Below, piece by piece: positions 1 to 7,788 of a DNA stretch of 64,000 bases. The translations under genes were made by a program, and so were the position numbers. The first letter of the stretch is position 1. Each line of letters opens with the position of its first letter. Location: NCBI GenBank assembly GCA_035546295.1, contig DATKBT010000052.1, positions 36,981-100,980 of the forward strand. Direction: 5' to 3'. The notes under the pieces are model-generated. The model did no database searches, was not told the origin of the DNA, and worked only from the letters and a program-made list of their open reading frames with translations. Source of the stretch: DATKBT01 sp035546295. GTDB lineage: Bacteria; Acidobacteriota; Thermoanaerobaculia; Multivoradales; Multivoraceae.

Positions 1-54
1 CCGGGAGGAGACCGCCGCCGGTGCGGCGGTGACGCTCCAACAGGAGGACCGCTG

Positions 55-432
55 ATGTTCCGGAAGGTGGCGTTCACCATGTACCCGGTCCGGGACGTCG
101 CCCGGGCACGCCGCTTCTACGAGGAGACGCTCGGTCTCCAGGCGGGGATGGCGGGTGGCCAGGACGGCATGCACTGGATCGAGTACGACCTGCCCGAAGG
201 CGGTTGTCTGGCGCTGACCAACACCACGGGCGACACCCCGAGCGCCGCGGCGGGCGGCACCGTGGCGCTCGAGGTGGCGGACCTCGATCGGCTGATCGCG
301 GAGCTCGAGAGCAAGGGCGTCGAGCTCACCAGCAAGGTGATCCGCGGTCCGCGTTGCAGGATGGCGGTCTGTCTCGACCCGGAGGGCAACTCGATCCTCC
401 TGCATCAGCTCGACCCGCGCGACGAGGCGTGA
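55..432 (+). CDS. VOC-family (glyoxalase/dioxygenase fold) protein
   Basis: This is a 125-residue single-module VOC protein. The beginning (VAFTMYPVRDVARARRFYEETLGL) and the end (CLDPEGNSILLHQL) match the beta-alpha-beta-beta-beta halves of the glyoxalase/bleomycin-resistance superfamily, and the final E of the EGN segment is the usual metal-ligand position. The ATG is preceded by an AGGAGG about 8 bases upstream, so the start is secure. Single-domain VOC proteins normally dimerise to form a metal site; the substrate cannot be read from sequence. No operon partner is evident except the DUF1697 gene 73 bases downstream. Confidence 0.85.
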   Translation: MFRKVAFTMYPVRDVARARRFYEETLGLQAGMAGGQDGMHWIEYDLPEGGCLALTNTTGDTPSAAAGGTVALEVADLDRLIAELESKGVELTSKVIRGPRCRMAVCLDPEGNSILLHQLDPRDEA

Positions 433-505
433 GCAGGCGTCGGGGTTCGTGCCGCGGGTCGGGGCTGCCGATCGGGGACCGGCGCCGAGCGGCGAAGGCG
501 GTTTC

Positions 506-1045
506 GTGAAGCGACAGGTCGCGTTGATCCGGGGCATCAACGTCGGTCGCGCCAAGCGGGTGCCGATGGCCGAGCTGCGCGAGGCGCTCACAGAGCGGGG
601 ATTCGAGAACGTGCGCACCCTGCTCAACAGCGGCAACGTGGTCTTCGACGCCGATGGCAGCGCGCGGAGCAACGCCAGCACGGTCCAGGAGGTGATCGAG
701 GAGCGCTTCGGTGTCACGGCCCGGGTGCTCGGACTCGCCACCTCCGAGCTCGCGACGGTGGTGGACGAGAACCCCCTCGCCGGGATCGCCGACGATCCTT
801 CGCGCCTGATGGTCGTCGTGGCCTTCGACCCGGACCGGCTCTCCGCGCTCGAGCCCCTGGCCGAGCGGGAGTGGGGATCGGAGCAGCTCGCCGTCGGCTC
901 GCGCGCCGCCTACCTCTGGTGTCCGGCCGGAATCCTCGCCAGCGAGGCGAACGAGGCGGTGGGGAGGGCGCTGGGCGACGGAGCGACGACCCGCAACTGG
1001 CGCACGACGCTCAAGCTGCAGGCGCTGGCGGAACGGGAACCCTGA
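506..1045 (+). CDS. DUF1697 domain protein
   Basis: The N-terminus (KRQVALIRGINVGRAKRVPMAELRE) followed by ENVRTLLNSGNVVFDA is the signature of the DUF1697 family, small cytosolic proteins of unknown function, and the length of 179 residues is normal for it. The frame is open upstream to 449, but homology begins exactly at the GTG at 506, so I use that start. The C-terminal segment TTRNWRTTLKLQALA is also typical of the family. It follows the VOC gene on the same strand and may be cotranscribed with it. The function is unknown. Confidence 0.85.
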   Translation: MKRQVALIRGINVGRAKRVPMAELREALTERGFENVRTLLNSGNVVFDADGSARSNASTVQEVIEERFGVTARVLGLATSELATVVDENPLAGIADDPSRLMVVVAFDPDRLSALEPLAEREWGSEQLAVGSRAAYLWCPAGILASEANEAVGRALGDGATTRNWRTTLKLQALAEREP

Positions 1046-1152
1046 CCCGGAGCGGTCCACGTCGCCACGGATGTCGCGGGCGCGCGCTGGTCGAGAGGGA
1101 CCGGACCTCAACATCCCTCCTCTGGGCCGGCGGTGTTCGAACGGCTCCCCTG

Positions 1153-1188
1153 TTGACATCCGACAGGAGTGAGTCGATACTCCTGTCG
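1153..1188 (+). promoter_or_regulatory. Sigma70-type promoter overlapped by a perfect inverted repeat, probable PadR operator
   Basis: A perfect -35 hexamer TTGACA lies at 1153-1158 and, 17 bases on, GATACT (4 of 6) at 1176-1181. A perfect 10-bp inverted repeat, CGACAGGAGT at 1161-1170 and ACTCCTGTCG at 1179-1188 with an 8-base spacer, covers the promoter spacer and the -10. PadR proteins usually repress their own operon from such palindromes, so autoregulation of padR-ADOP is the natural inference. The start codon of padR is about 30 bases downstream of the repeat. Confidence 0.7.
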
Positions 1189-1217
1189 ACGATCGACAAG
1201 TCGAGCGGGCGAACCGA

Positions 1218-1628
1218 ATGACGCAGAATCGAATGTCGAAGAGCAGAGAGACTCCACAGGTTCGCTCCGACGTGCTGCAGGGGACGCTCGACCTGCTGAT
1301 CCTCAAGACCCTGTCGCTCGGTCCGCAGCATGGCTGGGGGATCAGCCAGCGGCTCCAGCAGGTCTCAGAGGATGCGCTCGCGGTCGGCCAGGGATCGCTC
1401 TACCCAGCGCTGCACCGGCTGCAGCGCAAGGGCGCGATCGAGTCGGAGTGGGGGAGCAGCGAGAACAACCGGCGCGCGCGGTTCTACCGGCTGACGATCG
1501 AGGGCGAGCGGCTACTCGGCCGCGAGCTCGAGACCTGGCGCTTCTTCACCGGCGCGGTCGAGCGGGTCCTCGCGTGCGACGAGCTCGAGGCGCCGCCCGC
1601 TCTCGCCGGGCCGGGGAGCGACCGGTGA
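1218..1628 (+). CDS. PadR-family transcriptional regulator
   Basis: This 136-residue winged-helix protein has the PadR signature: LQGTLDLLILKTLSLGPQHGWGI, then LYPALHRLQRKGAIESEW and RARFYRLTIEGERLL. The arrangement padR plus a downstream FtsX/MacB-type permease is a recurring acidobacterial pair. Its stop codon overlaps the GTG start of the permease gene by 4 bases (GTGA), which implies translational coupling. The ATG at 1218 is used, but an in-frame ATG at 1233 is also possible because neither has a strong ribosome binding site. An operator-like palindrome lies just upstream. The ligand or inducer is unknown. Confidence 0.9.
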   Translation: MTQNRMSKSRETPQVRSDVLQGTLDLLILKTLSLGPQHGWGISQRLQQVSEDALAVGQGSLYPALHRLQRKGAIESEWGSSENNRRARFYRLTIEGERLLGRELETWRFFTGAVERVLACDELEAPPALAGPGSDR

Positions 1629-4336
1629 GCCTCGCGCACGAGCTTCGCTCGCGGCTGCGCGCGCTGCTGCGGTGGCTGGTTCGTCCCGACGAGGACGAGC
1701 GCGAGCTGGACGCGGAGCTGCGCTTTCACCTCGAGATGGAGACCGACAAGAACCTGGCTTCCGGGATGAGCCCGAAGGAGGCGCGGCGACGGGCGCGCAT
1801 CGACTTCGGCGGGATCGAGCGAACCCGTGAGGAGTGTCGCGACCAGCGCGGCGCTCGGGGGGTCGAGGACCTGGCGCGCGATCTGCGACAGGCGCTGCGC
1901 CGGCTCCTCCGCGAGCCGGGGTTCTCGCTCCCCGCGGCCGTGACCCTGGCGCTCGCTTTCGGCGGAGTGCTCTCGATGTTCGGCGTGCTCTCCTCCGTGG
2001 TGCTGAGGCCGCTCCCCTATCACGATCCCGGGCGCCTCCTGCGGCTGTGGAGCGCGGTTCCCGGAGTCGGCGCCGACGAAGTGTGGGGCGTCGCTAAGGC
2101 CGAGCTCCTGCACTTCGAGCGCGAGGCCTCGTCGTTCGAGGCGCTCGGTCTGTACCGCTTCGGCGCCTCGACGCTCGGCGACGCCGAGAGTGGGCGCCCG
2201 GACGAGCGGGTCACCAGCGTCCGCTTCTCGCTCGGCCTGCTGCGCGCGCTGCGCATCGAGCCGGCTCGCGGCAGGCGTCCGGGAGAGGCCGACACGCGGC
2301 CAGGAGCCGAGCCCTCGGTGTGGCTCGCCGATTGGTTGTGGCGCGATCGCTTCGGCGCCGATCGGGGGATCATCGGCGCCCGGATCGAGATCGACGGGCG
2401 GAGCGCCGAGGTGGCCGGCATCCTGCCCCCTTCTGCGCGCCTTCCGGAGGAGCTCGAAGGGCGCGGGCTCGGATCGGTCGGAGTGTGGTCGGCGCTCGAG
2501 ATCGATCCCACCGAGCGCCCGCAGTCGAGCCACGTCTACCGCGCGATCGGCAGGCTGGCGCCGGGAGCGACCGTGGAGCTCGCGGCGTCCGAGCTCACGC
2601 GCCTCACCGCCGGGCTTCCCGAGGCGCTGCCGACGGCCTACACCGAGCGCTTTCTCGAATCGACGGGGTTCCGCACCGAGATCGTGCCGCTGCACGAAGA
2701 CGTGCTCGGCGGGATCGGTCCGATCCTCTGGACGCTGCTCGTCGCGCTGGTCTTCCTCCTGCTGATCGCCTGCGCGAACGTCGCGGGCCTGCTCGTCGCG
2801 CGCACGGAGGCGCGGCGGCACGACGGCGCCGTGCGACTCGCGCTCGGCGCCTCGCGCCTGCGTCTGCTCCAGGAGGCCATCGGCGAGATGCTGCTGCTGT
2901 GCTTCGCTGCGGCGGGCGCCGGGCTCGGCCTGGCGACCGCCGGCCTGCGAGCGCTCCGGGTGATCGAGCTGGCCGACCTGCCACGCGTGGACGAGGTCGG
3001 CCTCGGATGGGAGACCTGGATGCTGTCGCTGGCCCTGGCGTTCGCCGTCGCCGTCGCGCTTGGCGTGCTCCAGGCGCGCCGCTCCGGCACCGGGAGGCTT
3101 CCCGACCTCGGCGGCTCGCGCGGTGCCCTCGGCCGGGCGGCGGCGGGCAGGTTCCGGCGCGTGCTGGTCGTGGGACAGGTCGCGCTCTCCACCGTGCTGC
3201 TGGCGGGAGCGGCGCTCCTGGCACAGAGCTACCTCCGCCTCCATCGCGTGGGGCCGGGCTTCGACCCGCGCGGCGTGCTGGTCTTCTCGGTGCTGCTGCC
3301 GGAGGCCTCCTACGGCTCGCTCGAGCGCGTCACCTCGTTCTACCGGGCGGCGTCGGAGCGCCTCGCCGAGCTGCCGGGAGTCGAGGCGGTCGGCCTGGGC
3401 TCCGGCCTGCCGCTCGAGGGGCAGGGCTGCTCCGTGGTCGAGGCCCAGGACGCTCCCGTGGTGACCGAGGCCGAGATGGCCTGCGTCCCCGTCCACCTGG
3501 TCACTCCAGGGCACCTCGCCGCGCTGGGAGTCGCGGTCCAGGGGCGCGAGACGTCGTGGGAGGATCTCGCGAGCGCGGCCGCGGGGGCGGTGGTCAGCGA
3601 AGCGTTCGCGCGCCGCCAGTGGCCGGGAGGCGACGCGATCGGCAACCGGGTGAGGATCGGCTCTCAGGCTCCGTTCGTCGAGGTCGTGGGGGTCGCCGAG
3701 GACGTGCGCGGCGAGGGACTCGACCGCCCGCCGACCGAGGACGTCTACCTCCCCCTGTTCGAAGGCGCGACGACCCCGCTGGGAGGGCCTCCCCACCGCC
3801 TGTCGGTGGTCGTTCGCACCACGCTCGAGAGTCCGGGCTCGATCGAGGGCTCGGTGCGCGCGACGCTCGCCGAGCTCGAGCCGAGGGCGCCGCTGATCGG
3901 CTTTCAGACGATGGAGTCGCTGGTGCGCGGCTCGCTGGCGCGGCGCGAGATCGCCACGCGCCTGCTCGCGACGGCGGCCGGGCTGGCGCTGATCCTGGGC
4001 GCGGTCGGGATCTTCGGCGTGCTCTCCTACGTGGTGTCGCGGCGTCGCGCCGAGCTGGGACTGCGCCTCGCGCTCGGCGCCAGGGGCTCGGAGCTGGCTC
4101 GCTCCGCCCTCTCGGAGGCGCTCGGGCTCGCGGCGCTCGGGGTCCTCGTCGGCACCGGGCTCGCGCTGTGGGCGACGCGATCGCTGCGGGGGCTGCTCTA
4201 CGGCGTCGCACCCGGCGATCCGGGCACTCTCGCAGCGGTCGGCGCCGGGTTGCTCGTGGTGGCGATGGTGGCTGCGGTCGGGCCGGCGCGGCGGGCGGCT
4301 CGGGTCGATCCGGTCGAGGCGTTGCGCGAGGGGTGA
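1625..4336 (+). CDS. ADOP-type FtsX/MacB-like ABC transporter permease
   Basis: This 903-residue inner-membrane protein begins with a helical N-terminal region (DEDERELDAELRFHLEMETDKN, then SPKEARRRARIDFGG) typical of acidobacterial duplicated orphan permeases. Two FtsX-type permease units follow. The first has a membrane helix near residue 105, a MacB-like periplasmic domain and helices near 370-470; the second repeats this, ending with three helices near residues 775-895. The last segment (GPARRAARVDPVEALR) is the classic MacB/LolC C-terminal motif. No ATPase gene is adjacent, as is usual for these orphan permeases. The GTG at 1625 overlaps the padR stop. A role in export or envelope-stress mechanotransmission is inferred from MacB; the substrate is unknown. 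Confidence 0.88.
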   Translation: MSLAHELRSRLRALLRWLVRPDEDERELDAELRFHLEMETDKNLASGMSPKEARRRARIDFGGIERTREECRDQRGARGVEDLARDLRQALRRLLREPGFSLPAAVTLALAFGGVLSMFGVLSSVVLRPLPYHDPGRLLRLWSAVPGVGADEVWGVAKAELLHFEREASSFEALGLYRFGASTLGDAESGRPDERVTSVRFSLGLLRALRIEPARGRRPGEADTRPGAEPSVWLADWLWRDRFGADRGIIGARIEIDGRSAEVAGILPPSARLPEELEGRGLGSVGVWSALEIDPTERPQSSHVYRAIGRLAPGATVELAASELTRLTAGLPEALPTAYTERFLESTGFRTEIVPLHEDVLGGIGPILWTLLVALVFLLLIACANVAGLLVARTEARRHDGAVRLALGASRLRLLQEAIGEMLLLCFAAAGAGLGLATAGLRALRVIELADLPRVDEVGLGWETWMLSLALAFAVAVALGVLQARRSGTGRLPDLGGSRGALGRAAAGRFRRVLVVGQVALSTVLLAGAALLAQSYLRLHRVGPGFDPRGVLVFSVLLPEASYGSLERVTSFYRAASERLAELPGVEAVGLGSGLPLEGQGCSVVEAQDAPVVTEAEMACVPVHLVTPGHLAALGVAVQGRETSWEDLASAAAGAVVSEAFARRQWPGGDAIGNRVRIGSQAPFVEVVGVAEDVRGEGLDRPPTEDVYLPLFEGATTPLGGPPHRLSVVVRTTLESPGSIEGSVRATLAELEPRAPLIGFQTMESLVRGSLARREIATRLLATAAGLALILGAVGIFGVLSYVVSRRRAELGLRLALGARGSELARSALSEALGLAALGVLVGTGLALWATRSLRGLLYGVAPGDPGTLAAVGAGLLVVAMVAAVGPARRAARVDPVEALREG

Positions 4337-4385
4337 GGAACGAGAGCAGACCTCCTCGAGCTCCGGCCCCGAAGGAGGCGACTGC

Positions 4386-5012
4386 TCACCCCAGCGGAGG
4401 CGTTCCGTTCCCGCTCCACTGCTCGAGGCCCTGCAGGATCATCTCGATCGAGTAGGTCCCGATCACCAGGGACATGACCCGACCCACGATGTCGACGTAG
4501 CGCTCGACCAGCTCCTCGTTGCGCTCCTTGACCACGTCGTGAAGACGCTTGAGGAGCATCAGGGCGATCGCCGCGAGGACGGTCGCCGACGCGATCGCCC
4601 CGGCGCCGCCGAGCGGCCCCAGCCGGGCGCCCGCCAGCACCGAGGCGGAGACCGTGCCCGGCCCGATCATGAACGGCAGGGCGATCGAGCCCTCGAGGTG
4701 TTTGGGGTCTCCGCGCAGGCCGGTGAGCGCCGCCGGGCCCTCGAGCACGAAGCGGATGCCGACCAGCGGGAAGATGACCCCGCCGAACAGCAGGAACGAC
4801 GCGAACCGGACCTGCAGGATCTGCGTGAACAGACGCTCGCCGAGCCAGGACACGACGATGAAGACCACCGTCGCGATGACGGTGGCCCGCGTGAGCACCC
4901 GCGCAAAGCTCGCCGAGTCGAGAGTGCGGACCAGGTCGAGCAGGTATACGCTGAGCAGGAAGGGATTGAGCAGGACCAGGAGCAGGCTGGCGGAGCGGAC
5001 GAATTCGGACAT
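4386..5012 (-). CDS. MarC-family integral membrane protein
   Basis: This 208-residue protein has about six hydrophobic segments and the MarC/UPF0056 landmarks: LLVLLNPFLLSVYLLDL at the N-terminus, SFLLFGGVIFPLVGIRFV in the middle and a conserved ALPFMIGPGT segment. MarC proteins were once linked to multiple antibiotic resistance, but their function is unknown. Its ATG lies on the same CATG tetranucleotide as the ATG of the divergent MarR gene, so the two 5' ends overlap by two bases and each promoter must lie within the other gene. Confidence 0.88.
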   Translation of the reverse strand: MSEFVRSASLLLVLLNPFLLSVYLLDLVRTLDSASFARVLTRATVIATVVFIVVSWLGERLFTQILQVRFASFLLFGGVIFPLVGIRFVLEGPAALTGLRGDPKHLEGSIALPFMIGPGTVSASVLAGARLGPLGGAGAIASATVLAAIALMLLKRLHDVVKERNEELVERYVDIVGRVMSLVIGTYSIEMILQGLEQWSGNGTPPLG

Positions 5013-5556
5013 GGGCGATCAACTCGAGAAGCGGCGGAGTGAGGGGGGCGGCGAGCCGTCGGCCCCTGCGAGCGAGCCCGCCCTGCGGATCCTCCAGGCG
5101 ATCCGCCGGATGATGCGAGGCATCTCGACGCACTCGAAGCGCCTCGCGAACGAGACCGGCCTGACGGTACCGCAGGTCGTGTGCCTGCAGGCGATCGCGG
5201 AGGGGCCGAAGGACGGCTCGAGCATCAGCGACCTGGCCAAGCGGGTCTCGCTCTCCCCCGGCACCACCTCGCGAGTCATCGAGCGGCTGGTGCGTGCGGG
5301 TCTGGTCGAGCGCCGCCGGCGCGTGCGTGATCGTCGGCTGGTGGCGGTGTCGCTGACGGCGCAGGGCCGGGAGAGGATGGAGGCGATGCCGCCCCTGTTC
5401 CACGATGGCTTCCTCAAGCGCCTGCAGTCGCTGAGCGTGGAGGAGCGGCGGCAGATCCAGTCGACCCTCGACCGCGTCGTCGAACTGATGCAGGTCGCCG
5501 ACGTCGACGCGTCGCCGATCCTGTCCACCGAGGTCGATCTCGGCGAGGAGGCCTGA
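5011..5556 (+). CDS. MarR-family regulator resembling EctR/CosR of ectoine genes
   Basis: This 181-residue winged-helix regulator has an N-terminal part (LRILQAIRRMMRGISTHSKRLANETGLTVPQ) that resembles the CosR/EctR1 branch of the MarR family, known repressors of compatible-solute genes. The core wing motif is ISDLAKRVSLSPGTTSRVIERLVRAGLVERRR followed by DRRLVAVSLTAQGRE. It is convergent with the last gene of the ectoine synthesis and uptake cluster, which supports the functional guess. No alternative ATG or GTG fits before residue 34, so the start at 5011 is likely right even though it overlaps the marC start. The MarR fold is sure; the ectoine role is inferred. Confidence 0.8.
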   Translation: MGDQLEKRRSEGGGEPSAPASEPALRILQAIRRMMRGISTHSKRLANETGLTVPQVVCLQAIAEGPKDGSSISDLAKRVSLSPGTTSRVIERLVRAGLVERRRRVRDRRLVAVSLTAQGRERMEAMPPLFHDGFLKRLQSLSVEERRQIQSTLDRVVELMQVADVDASPILSTEVDLGEEA

Positions 5557-5575
5557 GGGCGGGCGATCGGTTCGC

Positions 5576-6373
5576 TCATCGGGCCTCCAGGACGCGGCGC
5601 AGGAAGGTCCGGGTCCTGGCCTCTCGTGGCTCGTGGAAGAGCTGTCGCGGCGGGCCCTGCTCCAGGATCCGGCCCTCGTCGAGGAAGGCGACGCGGTCGG
5701 CGACCTCTTCGGCGAAGCCCATCTGGTGGGTGACCAGGATCATCGTCGAACGCTGGTCGGCCGCGAGCTGGCGGAGCACGGCCAGCACGTCACCGACGAC
5801 CTCGGGGTCGAGCGCCGACGTCACTTCGTCGAACAGCAGGATCGAAGGGCGCAGCGCGAGCGCCCGAGCGATGGCGACGCGTTGCTTCTGTCCTCCGGAG
5901 AGCTCGGCCGGGTAGGCGTCCTCCTTGTCGGCGAGGCCGACGAGCTCGAGCAGCTCGCGGGCGCGAGCCGCCGCCTCGTCACGCGCGAGGCCGAGGACCA
6001 GCACCGGCGCCTCGGTCAGGTTGCGCAGGACCGTCATGTGGGGGAACAGGTGAAAGTGCTGGAAGACCATGCCGAGCCGGCGGCGCAGACGCCGCTCGGT
6101 CTCGCGCTGCGCGCGCGACAGCCGCCGGCCGGCGAGGGCGCGCGGCACCTCCTCGCCCTCGATGTGGAGCGTGCCGCGATCCAGGCGCTCGAGCCCCATG
6201 ATCACCCGCAGCACGGTCGACTTTCCGCTCCCCGAAGGGCCGATCAGGGCCAGCCGCTGCCCCGCGGGCACCGCGAGGTCGAGCCCGTCGAGCACGACCG
6301 CGTCGCCGAACCGCTTGACGGCGTCACGCAGCTCGACCGCCGGCGGCTCCTGCCCTGACACCGCCTCAGGCAT
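5576..6373 (-). CDS. ehuA: Polar amino acid/ectoine ABC transporter ATP-binding protein, EhuA-like
   Basis: This 265-residue ABC ATPase of the polar amino-acid class shows Walker A GPSGSGKST, a Q-loop at VFQHFHLFPHMTV, the signature ELSGGQKQRVAIARAL, Walker B ILLFDEVTSALDPE and the H-loop at LVTHQMGFA. It overlaps the upstream permease gene by 8 bases and is the last gene of a run ask-ectABC-ectD-ehuBCDA. That context, rather than the ATPase itself, suggests ectoine or hydroxyectoine uptake; the same ATPase type also serves glutamine or histidine importers. Confidence 0.88.
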   Translation of the reverse strand: MPEAVSGQEPPAVELRDAVKRFGDAVVLDGLDLAVPAGQRLALIGPSGSGKSTVLRVIMGLERLDRGTLHIEGEEVPRALAGRRLSRAQRETERRLRRRLGMVFQHFHLFPHMTVLRNLTEAPVLVLGLARDEAAARARELLELVGLADKEDAYPAELSGGQKQRVAIARALALRPSILLFDEVTSALDPEVVGDVLAVLRQLAADQRSTMILVTHQMGFAEEVADRVAFLDEGRILEQGPPRQLFHEPREARTRTFLRRVLEAR

Positions 6374-7025
6374 GACGCACCACCAGGCGACGCTCGAGCC
6401 GGCGCACGCCGGCCGAAGCCAGCAGGCTGAGCGCCAAGAACAGGAGCCCGACCAGGGTCAGCGGCTCGAGGTAGCGGAAGCGCTCGGCGCCGATGATCTT
6501 GGCGGTCTGCAGCAGCTCGAGCACGGTGATGGCGGCGAGCAGCGGAGTGTCCTTGAACATCGCGACCCCGTAGTTGCCGAGCGCCGGGACGATCGGAGGA
6601 ATCGCCTGCGGCAGGACGACCCGCCGCCAGGTCGCGGGGGTGGAGAAGCCGAGCGCCCGCGCGGCCTCCCACTGACCCCGAGGCACCGCCTCGATCCCGG
6701 CGCGATAGACCTCGGCAGCGTAGCTGCTGTAGTGCAATCCGAGCGCGATGACGCCGGTGGCGAGCGGCGACAGCCGGAGGCCCAGCCCCGGCAGTGCGTA
6801 GTAGAGGAAGTAGATCTGGATCAGGAGCGGCGTGCTGCGAACCGCTTCGACGATCAGCGAGCCCGCCCGCGCCAGCCAGACCAAAGGCGAGCGGCGGACG
6901 ATCGCCAGCACCAGGCCGAGAACGAGGGCGAGCAGCGAGCCCGCCACGGTGGCGGCGACCGTGACGCGCAGGGCCGAGAGCAGCGCGGGCAGGATCTCGA
7001 GCGCGAAGGAGACGTCGAAGGTCAT
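6366..7025 (-). CDS. ehuD: Ectoine/amino-acid ABC transporter permease, EhuD-like
   Basis: This 219-residue inner-membrane permease of the HisM/GlnP type has an N-terminal TM segment, the conserved VEAVRSTPLLIQIYFLYYALP region and the EAA loop with YRAGIEAVPRGQWEAARALGF, where the ATPase docks. It overlaps ehuA by 8 bases and follows the second permease by 28 bases. Two non-identical permeases with one ATPase and one binding protein is the EhuABCD architecture. Assignment of EhuD versus EhuC is by order only. Confidence 0.85.
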   Translation of the reverse strand: MTFDVSFALEILPALLSALRVTVAATVAGSLLALVLGLVLAIVRRSPLVWLARAGSLIVEAVRSTPLLIQIYFLYYALPGLGLRLSPLATGVIALGLHYSSYAAEVYRAGIEAVPRGQWEAARALGFSTPATWRRVVLPQAIPPIVPALGNYGVAMFKDTPLLAAITVLELLQTAKIIGAERFRYLEPLTLVGLLFLALSLLASAGVRRLERRLVVRHA

Positions 7026-7053
7026 GGCGCGGGGCGGGAGAAGGAGTTCGTGG

Positions 7054-7725
7054 TCAAGGCGCCACCGCCCGCAGCCGGCCGCGCGACAGGGTGCGCTCGA
7101 GTGAGCGGACTCCGAGACGGATGAGCTGCGCCAGAACGAAGTAGAGGACCAGCAGCAGGGTGAAGATCTCGGTGGTCCGCAGCGTCGCCGCCCGCAGCAC
7201 CTGGCCCTGGAAGGTCAGCTCGGAGAGAGTGATCATCGAGACCAGCGAAGTGTTCTTGAGCAGCTCGATCGCGAGGTTGCCGGCCGGCGGCAGCATGGCG
7301 ACGGCGGCCTGGGGGAGCTGGATCCGCCACAGTGTCTCGAATGGCGTGAATCCCAGCGCGCGCGCCGCCTCGAGCTGGCCGGCCGGGACCGCGCCGAGGG
7401 CGCCGCGCACCACCTCGGCTCCGTACGCGCCGGCGTTGAGCCCCAACACCAGGACGCCGGCCAGCTCGGCGGAGAGCCGGATCCCGACCGCGGGCAGTGC
7501 GAAGTAGAACCAGAAGAGCTGGACCAGGGCGGAGGTGCCGCGGAAGGTCTCGACGTAGACGCTGGCGAGCGCCCGCACGAGCCGCAAGCTCGAGCGCCGG
7601 CCGAGCCCGCCGGCGAGCGCGCACAGCACGCCGATCGCGATGCCGCCCAGAGTGAGCCGGAGCGTCACCCGCAGGCCCTCGAGGAGCGGCGGCAGCAGGT
7701 CGAGCGGAGGAGGCAGGTTCGGCAC
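7054..7725 (-). CDS. ehuC: Ectoine/amino-acid ABC transporter permease, EhuC-like
   Basis: This 223-residue permease is a paralogue of the next gene, with the same fold: VETFRGTSALVQLFWFYFALP early and the EAA loop VRGALGAVPAGQLEAARALGF, followed by IELLKNTSLVSMI. It begins 63 bases after the binding-protein gene and ends 28 bases before the second permease. It is expected to form a heterodimeric channel with that permease in the inner membrane. Confidence 0.85.
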   Translation of the reverse strand: MPNLPPPLDLLPPLLEGLRVTLRLTLGGIAIGVLCALAGGLGRRSSLRLVRALASVYVETFRGTSALVQLFWFYFALPAVGIRLSAELAGVLVLGLNAGAYGAEVVRGALGAVPAGQLEAARALGFTPFETLWRIQLPQAAVAMLPPAGNLAIELLKNTSLVSMITLSELTFQGQVLRAATLRTTEIFTLLLVLYFVLAQLIRLGVRSLERTLSRGRLRAVAP

Positions 7726-7788
7726 CTCGAGGACCGGTGGCGGAGCGCGGCGGCTGGAAGGCGCCGAGCCGGGGGAGAGAGCGCTCGG

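Noticed and set aside
1484..3796. 770-codon minus-strand open frame across the ADOP gene
   Set aside because: It is antisense to a recognisable permease and its translation is rich in R, A, E and Q with no family; it results from high GC content.
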